64,000 bases of DNA from Sphingomonadaceae bacterium (GCA_030147805.1 JASBUR010000037.1:116773-180772); one strand, 5' to 3'. Counted from the stretch's first letter, positions 1 through 8,748 are shown. Numbers and translations: made by a program. Notes: generated by a model from the letters alone, not told the origin.

Positions 1-615
1 ATCCGCCGCGTCTACGGCAACTGGAGCAAGGCGGGGCTGAAGGGCTGGTCCGAGCTGACGCATCAATATGCGCTCGAGCCGCACCAGCAGTTCGACGTTA
101 CCAAGGGCAAGAACGCCACCGACATGAAGATGACGATCGACGCGATGGACCTGCTGTTCAGCGGGCGCGTCGGCGGCTTCGGCATCATGTCGTCGGACAG
201 CGACTTCGCGCCGCTGGTGATGCGGCTGCGCCAGGACGGCATCCCGGTCTACGGCTTCGGCACCGCGCGCACGCCGGTGTCGTTCCGCCAGGCCTGCACG
301 CGCTTCATCGACGTCGCCGCGCTGGTCGCGCCGCCCGCCGAGCCCGCGGCCGCCGGCACGCCGCGCGCCCCCAAGAAAAAGCCCAAGATCGACACCGAGG
401 TCGTCGAGCTGCTGATCGATGCGCTCGGCGCCTCGAAGCGCGACGAGCGCGGCTTCGCCAGCCTCAACGAGGTCGGCCAGCGCGCCAACAACCGCTCGTC
501 GTTCGACGCGCGCAACTATGGCTTCACCCGGCTGTCCGACCTCGTCGAGGCGATCCCCAATTTCGCCACCGAGAAGCGCGAGGACGGTCGTGTGTTCGTG
601 AAGCGGCTGCGCTAG
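1..615 (+). CDS. NYN-domain protein with C-terminal LOTUS/OST-HTH domain (5' partial)
   Basis: The reading frame is already open at base 1, so the N-terminus lies outside the window; 204 codons are visible. The acidic signature SSDSDFAPLVMRLR near visible residue 63 and the following VYGFG strand match NYN (LabA-like) domains, which are PIN-like metal-dependent RNases. A basic, Pro/Ala-rich linker (about residues 110-130) leads to a C-terminal segment with the helical pattern of an OST-HTH/LOTUS RNA-binding module. NYN plus LOTUS is a known bacterial combination. The cellular RNA target cannot be read from the sequence. The next gene starts 10 bases downstream. Confidence 0.8.
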   Translation: MRRVYGNWSKAGLKGWSELTHQYALEPHQQFDVTKGKNATDMKMTIDAMDLLFSGRVGGFGIMSSDSDFAPLVMRLRQDGIPVYGFGTARTPVSFRQACTRFIDVAALVAPPAEPAAAGTPRAPKKKPKIDTEVVELLIDALGASKRDERGFASLNEVGQRANNRSSFDARNYGFTRLSDLVEAIPNFATEKREDGRVFVKRLR

Positions 616-625
616 CCTGCGGCCC

Positions 626-1642
626 ATGCAGATCTTCTTCGACCGCCGCCAGCTGGCGCACGCGCCCGCGCTCGAACTCCACAACGGCGGCTGGACCGCG
701 CATGCCGAGAAGCCGTCGCGCGCCGAGATCGTCTGCGCGCGGCTCGGCGCCTGCGAGCCGGTGCGCGACTTCGGGCGGGCGCCGCTCGCGCGCGTGCACA
801 CCCCCGATTACCTCGACTTCCTCGAAAGCGCGCACGCGCGCTGGGTCGCGGCGGGGCGGGAGGGCGACGCGGTCGGCTATACCTGGCCGGTGGTCCGCCG
901 CCGCCCGCTCGACCTCGAGCGCATCGACGCGCTGCTCGGGCGCTACAGCTACGATGCCGGCACGCCGATCACCGCCGACAGCTGGGACGCCGCCTATTGG
1001 GGGGCGCAGACCGCCCTGTCGGCGCTGGCGCCGCTGCTCGACGGCTCGGCGACGACGAGCTTCGCGCTGTGCCGCCCACCCGGCCACCATGCCGGCGCCG
1101 ACTATCTCGGCGGCTATTGCTACCTCAACAACGCCGCGGTCGCCGCGCAGGCGGCGCGCGACGCCGGCCATGCCCGCGTCGCGATCCTCGACATCGACTA
1201 TCACCACGGCAACGGCACGCAGGACATCTTCTGGGAGGACGGCAGCGTCTTCTTCGCGTCGATCCACGCCGACCCGGCGACCGACTATCCCTTCTTCTGG
1301 GGGCACGCGGACGAGGCGGGCGAGGGCGCCGGGGAGGGGGCGACGCTCAACCTGCCGCTGCCGCGCGGCACGCGGCTTCCCGCCTATCTCGACGCGCTCG
1401 AGCGTGCGCTCGCCGCGATCGCGGCGTTCGCGCCGAGCCTGCTCGTGCTGTCCTTCGGCGCCGACACCTTCGAGGGCGATCCGATCTCGCACTTCGCCAT
1501 CACGCGGGTCGACTATACGACGATCGGCGCGCGCATCGCCGCGACGGGGCTGCCGACGCTGATCGTGATGGAGGGCGGCTATGCCGTCACCGAGCTCGGC
1601 GACAACGTCGCGTCGCTGCTCGACGGCTTCACGGCGCGCTGA
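626..1642 (+). CDS. Histone deacetylase-superfamily / acetylpolyamine amidohydrolase
   Basis: 338 residues, usual length for class II HDAC-like acetylpolyamine amidohydrolases. The charge-relay pair is visible as RPPGHHAGADY (His154/His155), the zinc ligands as DIDYHHGNGTQ (Asp191, His193), and the third ligand region as SFGADTFEGDP. The family removes acetyl groups from acetylated polyamines or other small amides using zinc; substrate choice here is inferred only from family. It follows the NYN gene by 10 bases and may share its transcript. Confidence 0.88.
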   Translation: MQIFFDRRQLAHAPALELHNGGWTAHAEKPSRAEIVCARLGACEPVRDFGRAPLARVHTPDYLDFLESAHARWVAAGREGDAVGYTWPVVRRRPLDLERIDALLGRYSYDAGTPITADSWDAAYWGAQTALSALAPLLDGSATTSFALCRPPGHHAGADYLGGYCYLNNAAVAAQAARDAGHARVAILDIDYHHGNGTQDIFWEDGSVFFASIHADPATDYPFFWGHADEAGEGAGEGATLNLPLPRGTRLPAYLDALERALAAIAAFAPSLLVLSFGADTFEGDPISHFAITRVDYTTIGARIAATGLPTLIVMEGGYAVTELGDNVASLLDGFTAR

Positions 1643-1778
1643 ACGCGACCTTCCCGGCCCGGTCGGCGCCCTCGGCGAGCACCATCCGCCCGCTCGGCAC
1701 ACGCACGGCGCCGCCACGATGGCCCACAGCCGCAGGTCGCGCGTTCAAGCTGCTCGTCATTCAAGAGGAGCGTCGCGC

Positions 1779-2189
1779 ATGAGCATCTTCGGCAACATCA
1801 TGGACAAGATCTTCCGCCGCGGCAGCGCCAAGGCCGCGCCGGCCGCGCCGGCCGCGGCGCCGCAGGCCGCTCCGGCGGTGCCGCGCCAGGCGACGCCCGC
1901 GGTGACGGCGCCGGTCAGCGCCGCCCCGGCGCCCGTCGACGTCGAGGCGGTGCTGACCGAGCTGGCGGCAGCGAAGGGCGGCGGCGGCAATTGGCGGAGC
2001 TCGATCGTCGACCTGTTGAAGCTGCTCGACCTCGATTCGAGCCTCGCCGCGCGCAAGGAGCTCGCCGAAGAGCTCAAGGTGAACGCCGGCGACCATGGCT
2101 CGGCCGAGCAGAATATCGCGCTGCAGAAGGCGGTGATGCGCCAGCTCGCCGCCAACGGCGGCACCGTTCCCGCCAGCCTGCGCGACTGA
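1779..2189 (+). CDS. DUF3597 family protein
   Basis: 136 residues. The start ATG at 1779 is preceded by GAGGAG (1765-1770); the longer open frame upstream has no ribosome site. The order is an N-terminal amphipathic helix (MSIFGNIMDKIFRR), an Ala/Pro-rich linker (about residues 17-50) and a conserved helical C-terminal domain including NWRSSIVDLLKLLDLDSS. This matches DUF3597, a LysM-associated family of unknown function common in Proteobacteria. No catalytic residues are evident. Confidence 0.82.
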   Translation: MSIFGNIMDKIFRRGSAKAAPAAPAAAPQAAPAVPRQATPAVTAPVSAAPAPVDVEAVLTELAAAKGGGGNWRSSIVDLLKLLDLDSSLAARKELAEELKVNAGDHGSAEQNIALQKAVMRQLAANGGTVPASLRD

Positions 2190-2417
2190 GGTGACGACGC
2201 CGGACGAAGCGGCGCAGCGCCTGCGGCTGGCGAGCTTCGCGCAGCCTCCGGCCGACATCTTCGAGCCCGACGACGCCCGGCTATCACCCCGACGCGACCG
2301 TTCGGCGATCTGCTCCCCGGCAACGGACTCGACGGCAGCCGCGACGTCGACGCCTGACGCGACGGCGGCGAACGGGCTTGCTATGCTGGCGGACGACAGG
2401 CGCGGAGAAAGACGGCG

Positions 2418-2597
2418 ATGGCTGAGAAATTCGAGCGGCACCGGCAGCCGTGGACCGGCGCCGAGGTCGACAAGCTGCACACGCTCGCCAAGAAGGGCAT
2501 GGCGCTGAAGGCGATCGCCAAGGCGCTGACGCGCAGCGAGGAATCGGTGAAGGACCGTGCCAAGGCCGACGGCCTCAGCATCGCGCGGCTGCGCTAG
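2418..2597 (+). CDS. Small SANT/Myb-like helix-turn-helix protein
   Basis: 59 residues, ATG at 2418 with a purine-rich site (GGAGAAAGACG) just upstream. The sequence WTGAEVDKLHTLAKKGMALK followed by an RSEESVKDRA recognition-helix-like segment resembles a single SANT/Myb-type helical unit, often seen in small alphaproteobacterial proteins. It could bind nucleic acid, but this is inferred from fold resemblance. The next small gene begins 8 bases after its stop, suggesting a two-gene operon. Confidence 0.65.
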   Translation: MAEKFERHRQPWTGAEVDKLHTLAKKGMALKAIAKALTRSEESVKDRAKADGLSIARLR

Positions 2598-2605
2598 GAG
2601 GGCCC

Positions 2606-2752
2606 ATGTCGATCGACGACCAGATCATCGAGACGCCCGACGGGCCGATGACCTATGGCGAGTGGAAGAAGAAGAATCCGGTGCAGCTGCCGTCGCGCCG
2701 GACGAAGGGCAAGGACCTGCCGCTGAAGGTCAAGCGCTTCACCGAAAAATGA
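2606..2752 (+). CDS. Small hypothetical protein, 48 residues
   Basis: ATG at 2606 follows AGGAGGG overlapping the end of the upstream gene. The protein is acidic at the N-terminus (MSIDDQIIETPDGPMTYGEW) and lysine-rich afterwards (KKKNPVQLPSRRTKGKDLPL). No family is recognised. Its close coupling to the SANT-like gene supports it being translated. Confidence 0.6.
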   Translation: MSIDDQIIETPDGPMTYGEWKKKNPVQLPSRRTKGKDLPLKVKRFTEK

Positions 2753-2849
2753 GCAGGGCCGCGCGGATGCATCCTCGGGAAAGGCGATGGCCGCAGCCGC
2801 TTCGCGATCGCGGCGGCGCAGCGCCCACCGCCAGAACGGCGCGGCCAGC

Positions 2850-3464
2850 ATGAGTCGCAACCATGGCTTGGGCGTCGCCGCCGGTCTGATCGCCGCGGGA
2901 TTTGCCTGGTCGCTGCTCGCGCCGGGACCGCTGCCGGGCGACGTCGCGATCACGCAGGGGCTGCAGCGCCTTCTGGGCAGCGCGCCGGGCTGGGCGACGG
3001 CGGTGACCGATCTCGCCAAAATTCCGACGGCCTGGGCGATGCTGGCGCTCGCCGCCGCGCTGGCGGGCGCGCTTCGCGGCTGGCGCGCCGCCGCGGCGGC
3101 GGGCGTGGCGTTCGCGGCGGCGCATGCCGTCGACAAGCTGCTGCGCTGGGTGGCCTACGCGCCGCGACCGACCGCCGATCTCGTGGCCGTGGCCTCGCCC
3201 GCCAGCTCGTCGGGGCTTCCGTCGACCTTCGGCCTCGTCTTCGGCGCGCTGTTCGGTCTGCTTCTCCTCGCCGCCGCGGGCCGCCGGGACGCGCGCGCCG
3301 GGGCGATCGCCGGGATCGGCGCGGCGCTGCTGACCGTCGGCTTTCTCGCGCGGGTGACGCTCGGCGGACATTGGCCGAGCCAGATGCTGCTCTCGATCGC
3401 CCTCGGGACGCTCGTCGCCGCGGTCGCGCTCGCGCTCCTCGGCGCGCGGCGCCGGCGGGGGTGA
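2850..3464 (+). CDS. PAP2-superfamily membrane protein with altered catalytic motifs
   Basis: 204 residues from the ATG at 2850, with about five hydrophobic segments. The first phosphatase motif is intact (RWVAYAPRP, R-x6-RP). The second, normally PSGH, reads PSTF, so its catalytic His is missing. The third, normally SR-x5-H-x3-D, reads ARVTLGGHWPSQ, keeping Arg and His but with Gln for Asp. The fold therefore looks like a lipid phosphatase/phosphotransferase, but activity is doubtful. A start at 2787 would add a basic tail with no ribosome site. Confidence 0.7.
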   Translation: MSRNHGLGVAAGLIAAGFAWSLLAPGPLPGDVAITQGLQRLLGSAPGWATAVTDLAKIPTAWAMLALAAALAGALRGWRAAAAAGVAFAAAHAVDKLLRWVAYAPRPTADLVAVASPASSSGLPSTFGLVFGALFGLLLLAAAGRRDARAGAIAGIGAALLTVGFLARVTLGGHWPSQMLLSIALGTLVAAVALALLGARRRRG

Positions 3465-3506
3465 CGCGGTCGCTTTGCCGGGGCGGCGTCCCGAGCGCTC
3501 CTGGCG

Positions 3507-4124
3507 CTAGGTGCCCGGATAGCGCTCCGCCTTGAGCAGCCGCGCGAGATGCGCGGCGTTCGACGCGAGCATCGCGGCGGTCTCGGCGACCTTGGGCGGC
3601 ACCTGCGGCAGCTCCTTGAAATCGGTGCCGTGCATCGCCTCGCCGACCCAATAGCAGGCGCCGCCGGCGGGGATCGTCCAGCCGACGTCGTTTAGCGCCT
3701 GGAACAGGCTGGCGGTGACGCTGTGCGCGCCGTCCTCGTTGCCGACGATCGCGGCGACGGCGACCTTCGAGAAGCTCGGCATCCGACCTTGGTCGTCGGT
3801 CTCGCCGAGGAAGGCGTCCATGCGCTCGAGCACGCGCTTGGCGACGCTCGACATCTGCCCGAGCCAGATCGGCGTGCCGAAGATCAGCAGGTCGGCGGCG
3901 AGGATGCGGCGCCGGACGTCGGGCCAGTCGTCGCCGGGGCCCTCGTCCGAGCTGACCCCGGGAAGGATGTTGCGGCTCGCCAGCCGGATCGTCTCGCCGA
4001 GCGCGACGCCGTGCTTCGCCAGTTCGTCGCCGATCACGCCGATCATCCGGTCGGTCGACGACGTTTCCTCCGCGTCGGCCGCCTTGAGCGAGCCATTGAG
4101 GGCGATGGCCTGCAGCGTCATCAT
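3507..4124 (-). CDS. NADPH-dependent FMN reductase / flavodoxin-fold oxidoreductase
   Basis: About 205 residues beginning MMTLQAIALNGSLK; the ATG pair at 4124/4121 follows GAAGGAGAAG. The long open frame further upstream is Arg/Pro-rich and not conserved-looking. LNGSLK is the flavin phosphate-binding loop, FGTPIWLGQMSSVAKRVLERM the helix after the isoalloxazine loop (P-I-W), and VGNEDGAHSV a third flavin contact. The family reduces quinones or releases reduced FMN in the cytosol. It lies 3' of the dienelactone hydrolase on the same strand with a 103-base gap. Confidence 0.82.
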   Translation of the reverse strand: MMTLQAIALNGSLKAADAEETSSTDRMIGVIGDELAKHGVALGETIRLASRNILPGVSSDEGPGDDWPDVRRRILAADLLIFGTPIWLGQMSSVAKRVLERMDAFLGETDDQGRMPSFSKVAVAAIVGNEDGAHSVTASLFQALNDVGWTIPAGGACYWVGEAMHGTDFKELPQVPPKVAETAAMLASNAAHLARLLKAERYPGT

Positions 4125-4227
4125 CTTCTCCTTCGTCCGGCGCCGGCGCGCGGGCCGCCGGCCTGATCTGCTGGGCAAGCGAGCCGCGCCGCGAATGGTT
4201 CCTGCCGCCGCGCCAGGGGCGGCGGGC

Positions 4228-4953
4228 TCAGCGCAGCGCGTCGTCGAGGAAGGCGAGCAGCGCGGCCCAGGAATGTTCGTGCGCGCGGCGGTCATAGGCC
4301 ATGCGCGCGTCGTCGAGCCCGTCGACGTCGACGTTGGTGAAGCTGTGGAGCGCCCGGCCGTAGATCGACATCTGCCAGTCGGCGCCGGCGCGCATCATCT
4401 CGGCCTGGAAGCCGGCGACGTCGTCGGGCGGAACCAGCGGGTCCCTGGCGCCGGTGAACACCGCGATGCGCGCCGCGTCGACCTCGGGCGCGGCAGGGCG
4501 GCGGGTGGTGAGCAGGCCGTGGAAGCTGCCGACCGCGGCGAGCGGCGCGCCGCTGCGCGCGAGCTCGAGGACGGCGAAGCCGCCGAAGCAATAGCCGATC
4601 GCCGCGAGCCGCTCCGCCGGGAGGCCGCTCGCCGCGGCGAGCGCGTCGAGTCCGGCGCGCACGCGACCGCGCAGCAGGTCGGGGTCGGTGCGGAAGCGAT
4701 CGAGCGCCGCGTGCATCGCCGCGCCGTCGAGCACGCGTCCGCCGCCGTGCATGTCGGCGGCGAGCACCAGATAGCCGAGCTCGGCGAGCCGCTGGCTGTG
4801 GCGGCGCACGTTGCCGCCGATGCCGTCGGCTTCGTGAACGACGAGCACCGCGCGGCCGTTGGCGGCGCCGGCCGGGCGGTAGAGTTCGCCGTGGCAGTCG
4901 AGGTCGCCGTCGGCGTAGCGGTACGGCACGGCCGCTTGCGGGTCGGTGGACAT
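4228..4953 (-). CDS. Dienelactone hydrolase family protein
   Basis: 241 residues, the usual length. The alpha/beta-hydrolase triad is visible: VVHEADG near residue 40 (oxyanion Glu), GYCFGG with nucleophile Cys near 121, Asp in TGARDPLVP, and His in GRALHSFTN. The cysteine nucleophile is typical of dienelactone hydrolases, which open lactones in halo-aromatic degradation, but many genomic homologues act on unknown esters. No chlorocatechol genes are nearby, so the substrate stays open. Confidence 0.85.
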   Translation of the reverse strand: MSTDPQAAVPYRYADGDLDCHGELYRPAGAANGRAVLVVHEADGIGGNVRRHSQRLAELGYLVLAADMHGGGRVLDGAAMHAALDRFRTDPDLLRGRVRAGLDALAAASGLPAERLAAIGYCFGGFAVLELARSGAPLAAVGSFHGLLTTRRPAAPEVDAARIAVFTGARDPLVPPDDVAGFQAEMMRAGADWQMSIYGRALHSFTNVDVDGLDDARMAYDRRAHEHSWAALLAFLDDALR

Positions 4954-5220
4954 GGCTTGCTGGCTCCCGAGGCTGTTGCTCGAGAAACGCCCGCGGCGGG
5001 CGAAGGCTCCGGCGGGCGAGGCGCCGGTCGGGTCAGGATCGTAGGAGTTGGCTTCGCCCCGTTCGTCGAACGAGGGTCAGATTCCGGAACGATCGACTTT
5101 GGGCACGCCGGCCGGTGGCGCGAGGGGGTGACCGAACGCGGATCGCTGCCGCTCGCGCCGTCGCCGCGGATCACGAAAGCCGCGCGTCCCGGGAATTGGC
5201 GCCGACGCTTGGCCGCGCCT
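4954..5220. other. Intergenic region, 267 bases
   Basis: Lies between the dienelactone hydrolase (transcribed away) and the 3' end of the LysR gene. It contains a short dyad CGTTCGTCGAACG near 5058-5070 and otherwise G+C-rich non-coding sequence. No promoter or RNA signature could be defined. Confidence 0.3.
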
Positions 5221-6114
5221 TCACACCGACCTGCTCGCGCGAAGCGCCTCCCTGAACAGGTCGAAGGCCGTCGTGCCCCGCCGATCGGGGTAATAGAGGT
5301 GATAGCCGGCGAACGGCTCGCACCACGGCTCCAGCAAGCGGGTGAGACGGCCATCGGCGAGCGGCGCCGCCACGAGATCCTCCAGGATGTAGAGGATGCC
5401 GAAGCCCTCGACGGCGGCCGCCACCAGCAGATTGCCGTCGTTGAACACCGGCCCCCGACCCGGCCTGACCGTCACCGCATGGCCGTCGCGCTCGAACGAC
5501 CAGGGCGACAGGTCGCCATGCCCGTCGCCGTAGGCGATACAGCGATGCGCCGTGAGGTCGGCGGGCGCCATCGGGGTGGGATGGTCGCTCAGATAGCCGG
5601 GAGCGGCCACCACCGCGACGCGAAGCGGCGGCCCGATCGCCAGGGCGATCATATCCTTCTCCAACCGCTCGCCGAGCCGGATGCCCGCATCGTAGCGGCC
5701 CGCCACGACGTCGGTCATCCCGCCCTCCACGCACACCTCCACCTCGATGCCCGGGTGGCGGCGCATGAACGACGGGAGCATCGGCCACAGCAATGTATCG
5801 GCAGCGTGCTTGCCGGTCGTGATCCGCACGGTGCCGATCGGCACCCCGCGAGCGCGGGACAGCGCCTCGATGTCGTCGTCCAGCCCGGCCAGTGCCGGCG
5901 CCAGCGTCGCGAGCAGGCGATCGCCGGCAGCGGTCGGGGCCACGCTGCGCGTCGTGCGCGAGAGCAGGCTGAAGCCGAGTTGGCCTTCCAGCCGCTTCAT
6001 CGTCTGGCTCAACGCAGACTGGGTGACGCCAAGCCGCCGCGCGGCACGCGTGAAGCTGCGGTCGGCGGCGATCGCCGCGAAGACGGCGAGGTCGCCGAGC
6101 TGATCCGGACGCAT
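5221..6114 (-). CDS. LysR-family transcriptional regulator
   Basis: 297 residues with an N-terminal winged HTH (residues about 5-63; FAAIAADRSFTRAARRLGVT then SALSQTMKRLEGQLG) and a C-terminal LysR substrate-binding domain. Divergent from the SDR gene at 6217, with a 102-base gap. LysR proteins commonly control the divergent neighbour, so the SDR is the likely target. The effector is unknown. Confidence 0.92.
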   Translation of the reverse strand: MRPDQLGDLAVFAAIAADRSFTRAARRLGVTQSALSQTMKRLEGQLGFSLLSRTTRSVAPTAAGDRLLATLAPALAGLDDDIEALSRARGVPIGTVRITTGKHAADTLLWPMLPSFMRRHPGIEVEVCVEGGMTDVVAGRYDAGIRLGERLEKDMIALAIGPPLRVAVVAAPGYLSDHPTPMAPADLTAHRCIAYGDGHGDLSPWSFERDGHAVTVRPGRGPVFNDGNLLVAAAVEGFGILYILEDLVAAPLADGRLTRLLEPWCEPFAGYHLYYPDRRGTTAFDLFREALRASRSV

Positions 6115-6216
6115 TGATGATCCTCGCTACTGGGGCCTATTACTCATTAGGCGGTTATCCTGATCCATTAGCGCAACTACCTAGCCAGCCACGGCGGAAG
6201 CAGCGAGGAGCAGGCG
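6115..6216. promoter_or_regulatory. Divergent LysR/SDR regulatory region
   Basis: This 102-base gap is relatively A+T-rich for the window. It has two direct copies of CATTAG about 20 bases apart (TCATTAG and CCATTAG) around 6145-6172, a plausible site for LysR binding on one face of the helix. GAGGAG at 6210-6215 is the SDR ribosome site region. The operator assignment is inference. Confidence 0.4.
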
Positions 6217-7032
6217 ATGGGCAAGGTTTGGCTGGTGACGGGCGCAAGCCGGGGACTGGGACGCGAGATCACGCGCGCCGCGCTCGATGCGGGCGAAACG
6301 GTCGTGGCGACGGCGCGGTCCGCCGACGCGGTTCGCGACGCCTTCGGCGGCGATCAGGATCGCCTGCACGCCCTGGCGCTCGATATCACCGACGCCGAAG
6401 CCGCAAGGTCGGTCGCCGCCGAGACCACCGAGCGGTTCGGCGCGATCGACGTGCTGGTCAACAATGCCGGCTATGCCGAACTGGGCTTCTTCGAGACCTT
6501 CACCGATGCCGCGGTGCGGCGTCAGTTCGAGGTCAACCTGTTCGGCACGATGAACGTCGCGCGCGCCGTCGCCCCCCACATGCGTCAGCGCCGCTCAGGC
6601 CTCTTCGTCACCATCTCGTCGGTCAGCGGACTGGTCTCGAGCGGCGGGGGCGCGGTCTACTCGGCGTCGAAGTTCGCGGTCGAGGGATGGATGGAGGGCT
6701 TCGCCGAGGAGCTTGCCCCCTTGGGCGTGCGCTCGCTCTTGGTCGAGCCGGGGATGCTGCGCACCGACTTCATGGACCCAAAGTCGGCGAGCTTCGGCAG
6801 CCTCGACATCCCAGACTATGCCGAGGCGGTCGCGCAGTATCGCGCGTTCATCGACGAGGCCAACGGCAACCAGCCCGGCGATCCGAAGCGGCTCGCTGCA
6901 CGGATCGTGGTGCTTGCTTCGCAGGCTGAGGCGCCATCGCGGCTCGTCTTCGGCGACGACGCACGGCAATGGGCCGGAGCGAAGATCGACCGGCTGCGAC
7001 AGGAGATCGCCCGGTCCGCCGAACTCGGCTGA
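6217..7032 (+). CDS. SDR-family oxidoreductase
   Basis: 271 residues, classical short-chain dehydrogenase. The Rossmann glycine motif is TGASRGLG (residues 7-14), the NNAG strand occurs as LVNNAGYAELG, and the catalytic Ser-Tyr-Lys are in ISSVSG...VYSASKFAVEG. The C-terminal part resembles the subfamily annotated as oxidoreductases acting on unknown carbonyls. It is likely NADP-dependent from the Arg after the glycine motif. Paired with the divergent LysR regulator. Confidence 0.9.
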   Translation: MGKVWLVTGASRGLGREITRAALDAGETVVATARSADAVRDAFGGDQDRLHALALDITDAEAARSVAAETTERFGAIDVLVNNAGYAELGFFETFTDAAVRRQFEVNLFGTMNVARAVAPHMRQRRSGLFVTISSVSGLVSSGGGAVYSASKFAVEGWMEGFAEELAPLGVRSLLVEPGMLRTDFMDPKSASFGSLDIPDYAEAVAQYRAFIDEANGNQPGDPKRLAARIVVLASQAEAPSRLVFGDDARQWAGAKIDRLRQEIARSAELG

Positions 7033-7259
7033 ACCGACAAATCCTGGTGGGACACAGCGAGGGCGGCGCAGCTGAGCCACTGGAACGGCTCGAGCGGCAT
7101 AGTTGTCGCTTTCATGCCGTGCACATGTCGATCGCCGCGCAAACCGTGTGGTCCCAAGTAGGGTGCAGCAGTCCTGAGCGGCTACTGTTGGGCCGGAGGC
7201 GGAATGGCCGGTTTCAGGCAAAGGGACGTCAAAGCGGATATTGGCGTGTTTACGCGGGG
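7033..7259. other. Intergenic region, 227 bases, convergent genes
   Basis: Lies between the convergent SDR and S33 hydrolase genes. It is less G+C-rich than the flanks and no clear hairpin terminator or open frame could be defended. Confidence 0.3.
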
Positions 7260-8228
7260 TCATCCGTCATGAGCGGTGACGAACCGAGAAATGGCGTCGC
7301 GCCAAGCCTCGGGCTGCGCCATGTGGCCGGCGCCGGCTAGTTCCGCGAACGACCCGCGCTTCAGCCTCGGCAGCATGGCGCGGGTAGCGGCGGGCGTCAT
7401 GATATCGAACTCGCCGCACAGCAACATCGTCGGCACGCGAACGCGGTTGAGGAGCGGCTCGTCGCCAAATCCCTTCAGCGCGCCGCCCATGGGCGTGAGG
7501 CGATCGCCGATCATCGCCATCGACAAGGCGTCGCCGCGATCCTCGGGAACCTCGGCCATGTAGGGCCTGGCGACCGCGCGCGTGCTGGTGCGATTGAGGT
7601 GGGTGCGCATGAACGCTCTAATGGCGTTCCCATACGCCGGGTCGTCCAGCGTGCCCGCACGCTCATGTGCCTCGATCACCGCGCCGAGGCCGTCGGGCAT
7701 CGCGGCATAGAGGCTGCGCACGCTGGCATCTAGGCGGCGGGCAGAAAGCGGTGTCCCCTGCAGGATCAGGCTCCGCAAGCCTCGAGGGTTGCGTGCGGCA
7801 TAGCGCATGCCGACGATGCCGCCCCAGCTATGGCCTAACAAGTGGAAGTTGCTGACATCAAGGGCCTGCCGGATCGCCTCGATCTCCGACCCGAAGCGAT
7901 CGACGGTCCAGTTTGCTCGATCGCCCGGCGCGTCGGAACGACCGCTGTCGAGCTGGTCGTACAGAATGATAGCGCGTTCAGACGCAAGCGGCAGCGCCGG
8001 GAAAAAATGCCACAAGGCGCCACCGGGGCCGCCGTGGACCATCAGCAAAGGCGGCAGAGGACCGGACAGGTTTCCATTCACTCTTACGTAGAGGTTTCCG
8101 CCGGTCACAGGCACCCTCAACTCACGATCGGCAGGAGGCACCTCCGGATCGCCGGCTGCCAAGACCGGCGGGTAGGCGCACATCGAGGCGATGCCGCCGG
8201 CGATCAGCGTTCTGCGTGTGAGATCTAT
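7260..8228 (-). CDS. Alpha/beta hydrolase, proline iminopeptidase (S33)-like, with Tat-type leader
   Basis: The catalytic frame is clear: MVHGGPGG oxyanion loop, GHSWGG with nucleophile Ser, CGEFDIMTP with Asp and GAGHMAQ with His. From the first ATG (8183) the protein has 307 residues, but the same frame continues upstream to an ATA codon at 8228-8226, reading IDLTRRTLIAGGIASM. That is a twin-arginine signal peptide with hydrophobic core, and GGAG sits 5 bases before the ATA. I place the start there as the likely ancestral or actual initiation site. With the ATG start the enzyme would be cytosolic and lack the leader. Confidence 0.75.
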   Translation of the reverse strand: MDLTRRTLIAGGIASMCAYPPVLAAGDPEVPPADRELRVPVTGGNLYVRVNGNLSGPLPPLLMVHGGPGGALWHFFPALPLASERAIILYDQLDSGRSDAPGDRANWTVDRFGSEIEAIRQALDVSNFHLLGHSWGGIVGMRYAARNPRGLRSLILQGTPLSARRLDASVRSLYAAMPDGLGAVIEAHERAGTLDDPAYGNAIRAFMRTHLNRTSTRAVARPYMAEVPEDRGDALSMAMIGDRLTPMGGALKGFGDEPLLNRVRVPTMLLCGEFDIMTPAATRAMLPRLKRGSFAELAGAGHMAQPEAWRDAISRFVTAHDG

Positions 8229-8748
8229 TCGTTCTCCAATTCACGGCAGCCCGATCGCTGCATAGGCCATCGCGACCATGCCAGAAACGCCATTTGTCGC
8301 AATTGAATTGGCAACAATCCGGGGGTGCAAGTTGCTGGCCGGTCCTGGCCGGTCCTGGCCGGTTTAGGCGCGGCGTGAACGACCGAATTGCCCGCACAGC
8401 AGACGAGCAGCTTGAGGTGGGGCCGATTTCGGACTGTCCACCTTTGTGGGCGTATCGACCAAAGCAGACGCGACAGCGGGTTTGAGGGCTGGCTATTCAT
8501 TGCGCCAACTGAGGGGGCGTGGGGCGCCCTTTTCCGCGGCTGCATGCCGGCGCCCGATTTCGTGCTCATGCGTCAAATGACGCCTGGTGTTCTACGGCTG
8601 GCGCGTCTGGGCTGGCACAACCGCACCTCAGCCGTCTCGACGGCTCTCTCGAAGGTCCAAGCTAGATATCGTTGGCTGGTCGAGGACGGCAAGCAACGGT
8701 CCTGTCGCTTACTTCCGCTTTCAATGTGCTCTTGCTAATCACAGGCGC
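8229..8748. other. Intergenic region, about 520 bases, with a triple 10-base tandem repeat
   Basis: Between the divergent S33 hydrolase and histidine kinase. Three tandem decamers CTGGCCGGTC/CTGGCCGGTC/CTGGCCGGTT occupy 8335-8364. Open frames here translate to sequence I do not recognise and lack ribosome sites. The base composition is more A+T-rich than the surrounding genome, continuing to the tRNA at 10.6 kb, which hints at acquired DNA. Confidence 0.4.

Noticed and set aside
524..1717. Long minus-strand open frame across the amidohydrolase
   Set aside because: Arg/Ala-rich translation without domain features; a shadow of the real plus-strand genes.
2191..2358. Possible frameshifted gene after DUF3597 (VTTPDEAAQRLRL then FGDLLPGNGLDGS)
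   Set aside because: It would need two frameshifts within 40 bases and has no known relative; chance in G+C-rich sequence is as likely.
4198..4230. GGAAC on the minus strand upstream of the FMN reductase
   Set aside because: Spacing leads to CGCT rather than CGTT, so it does not match EcfG.
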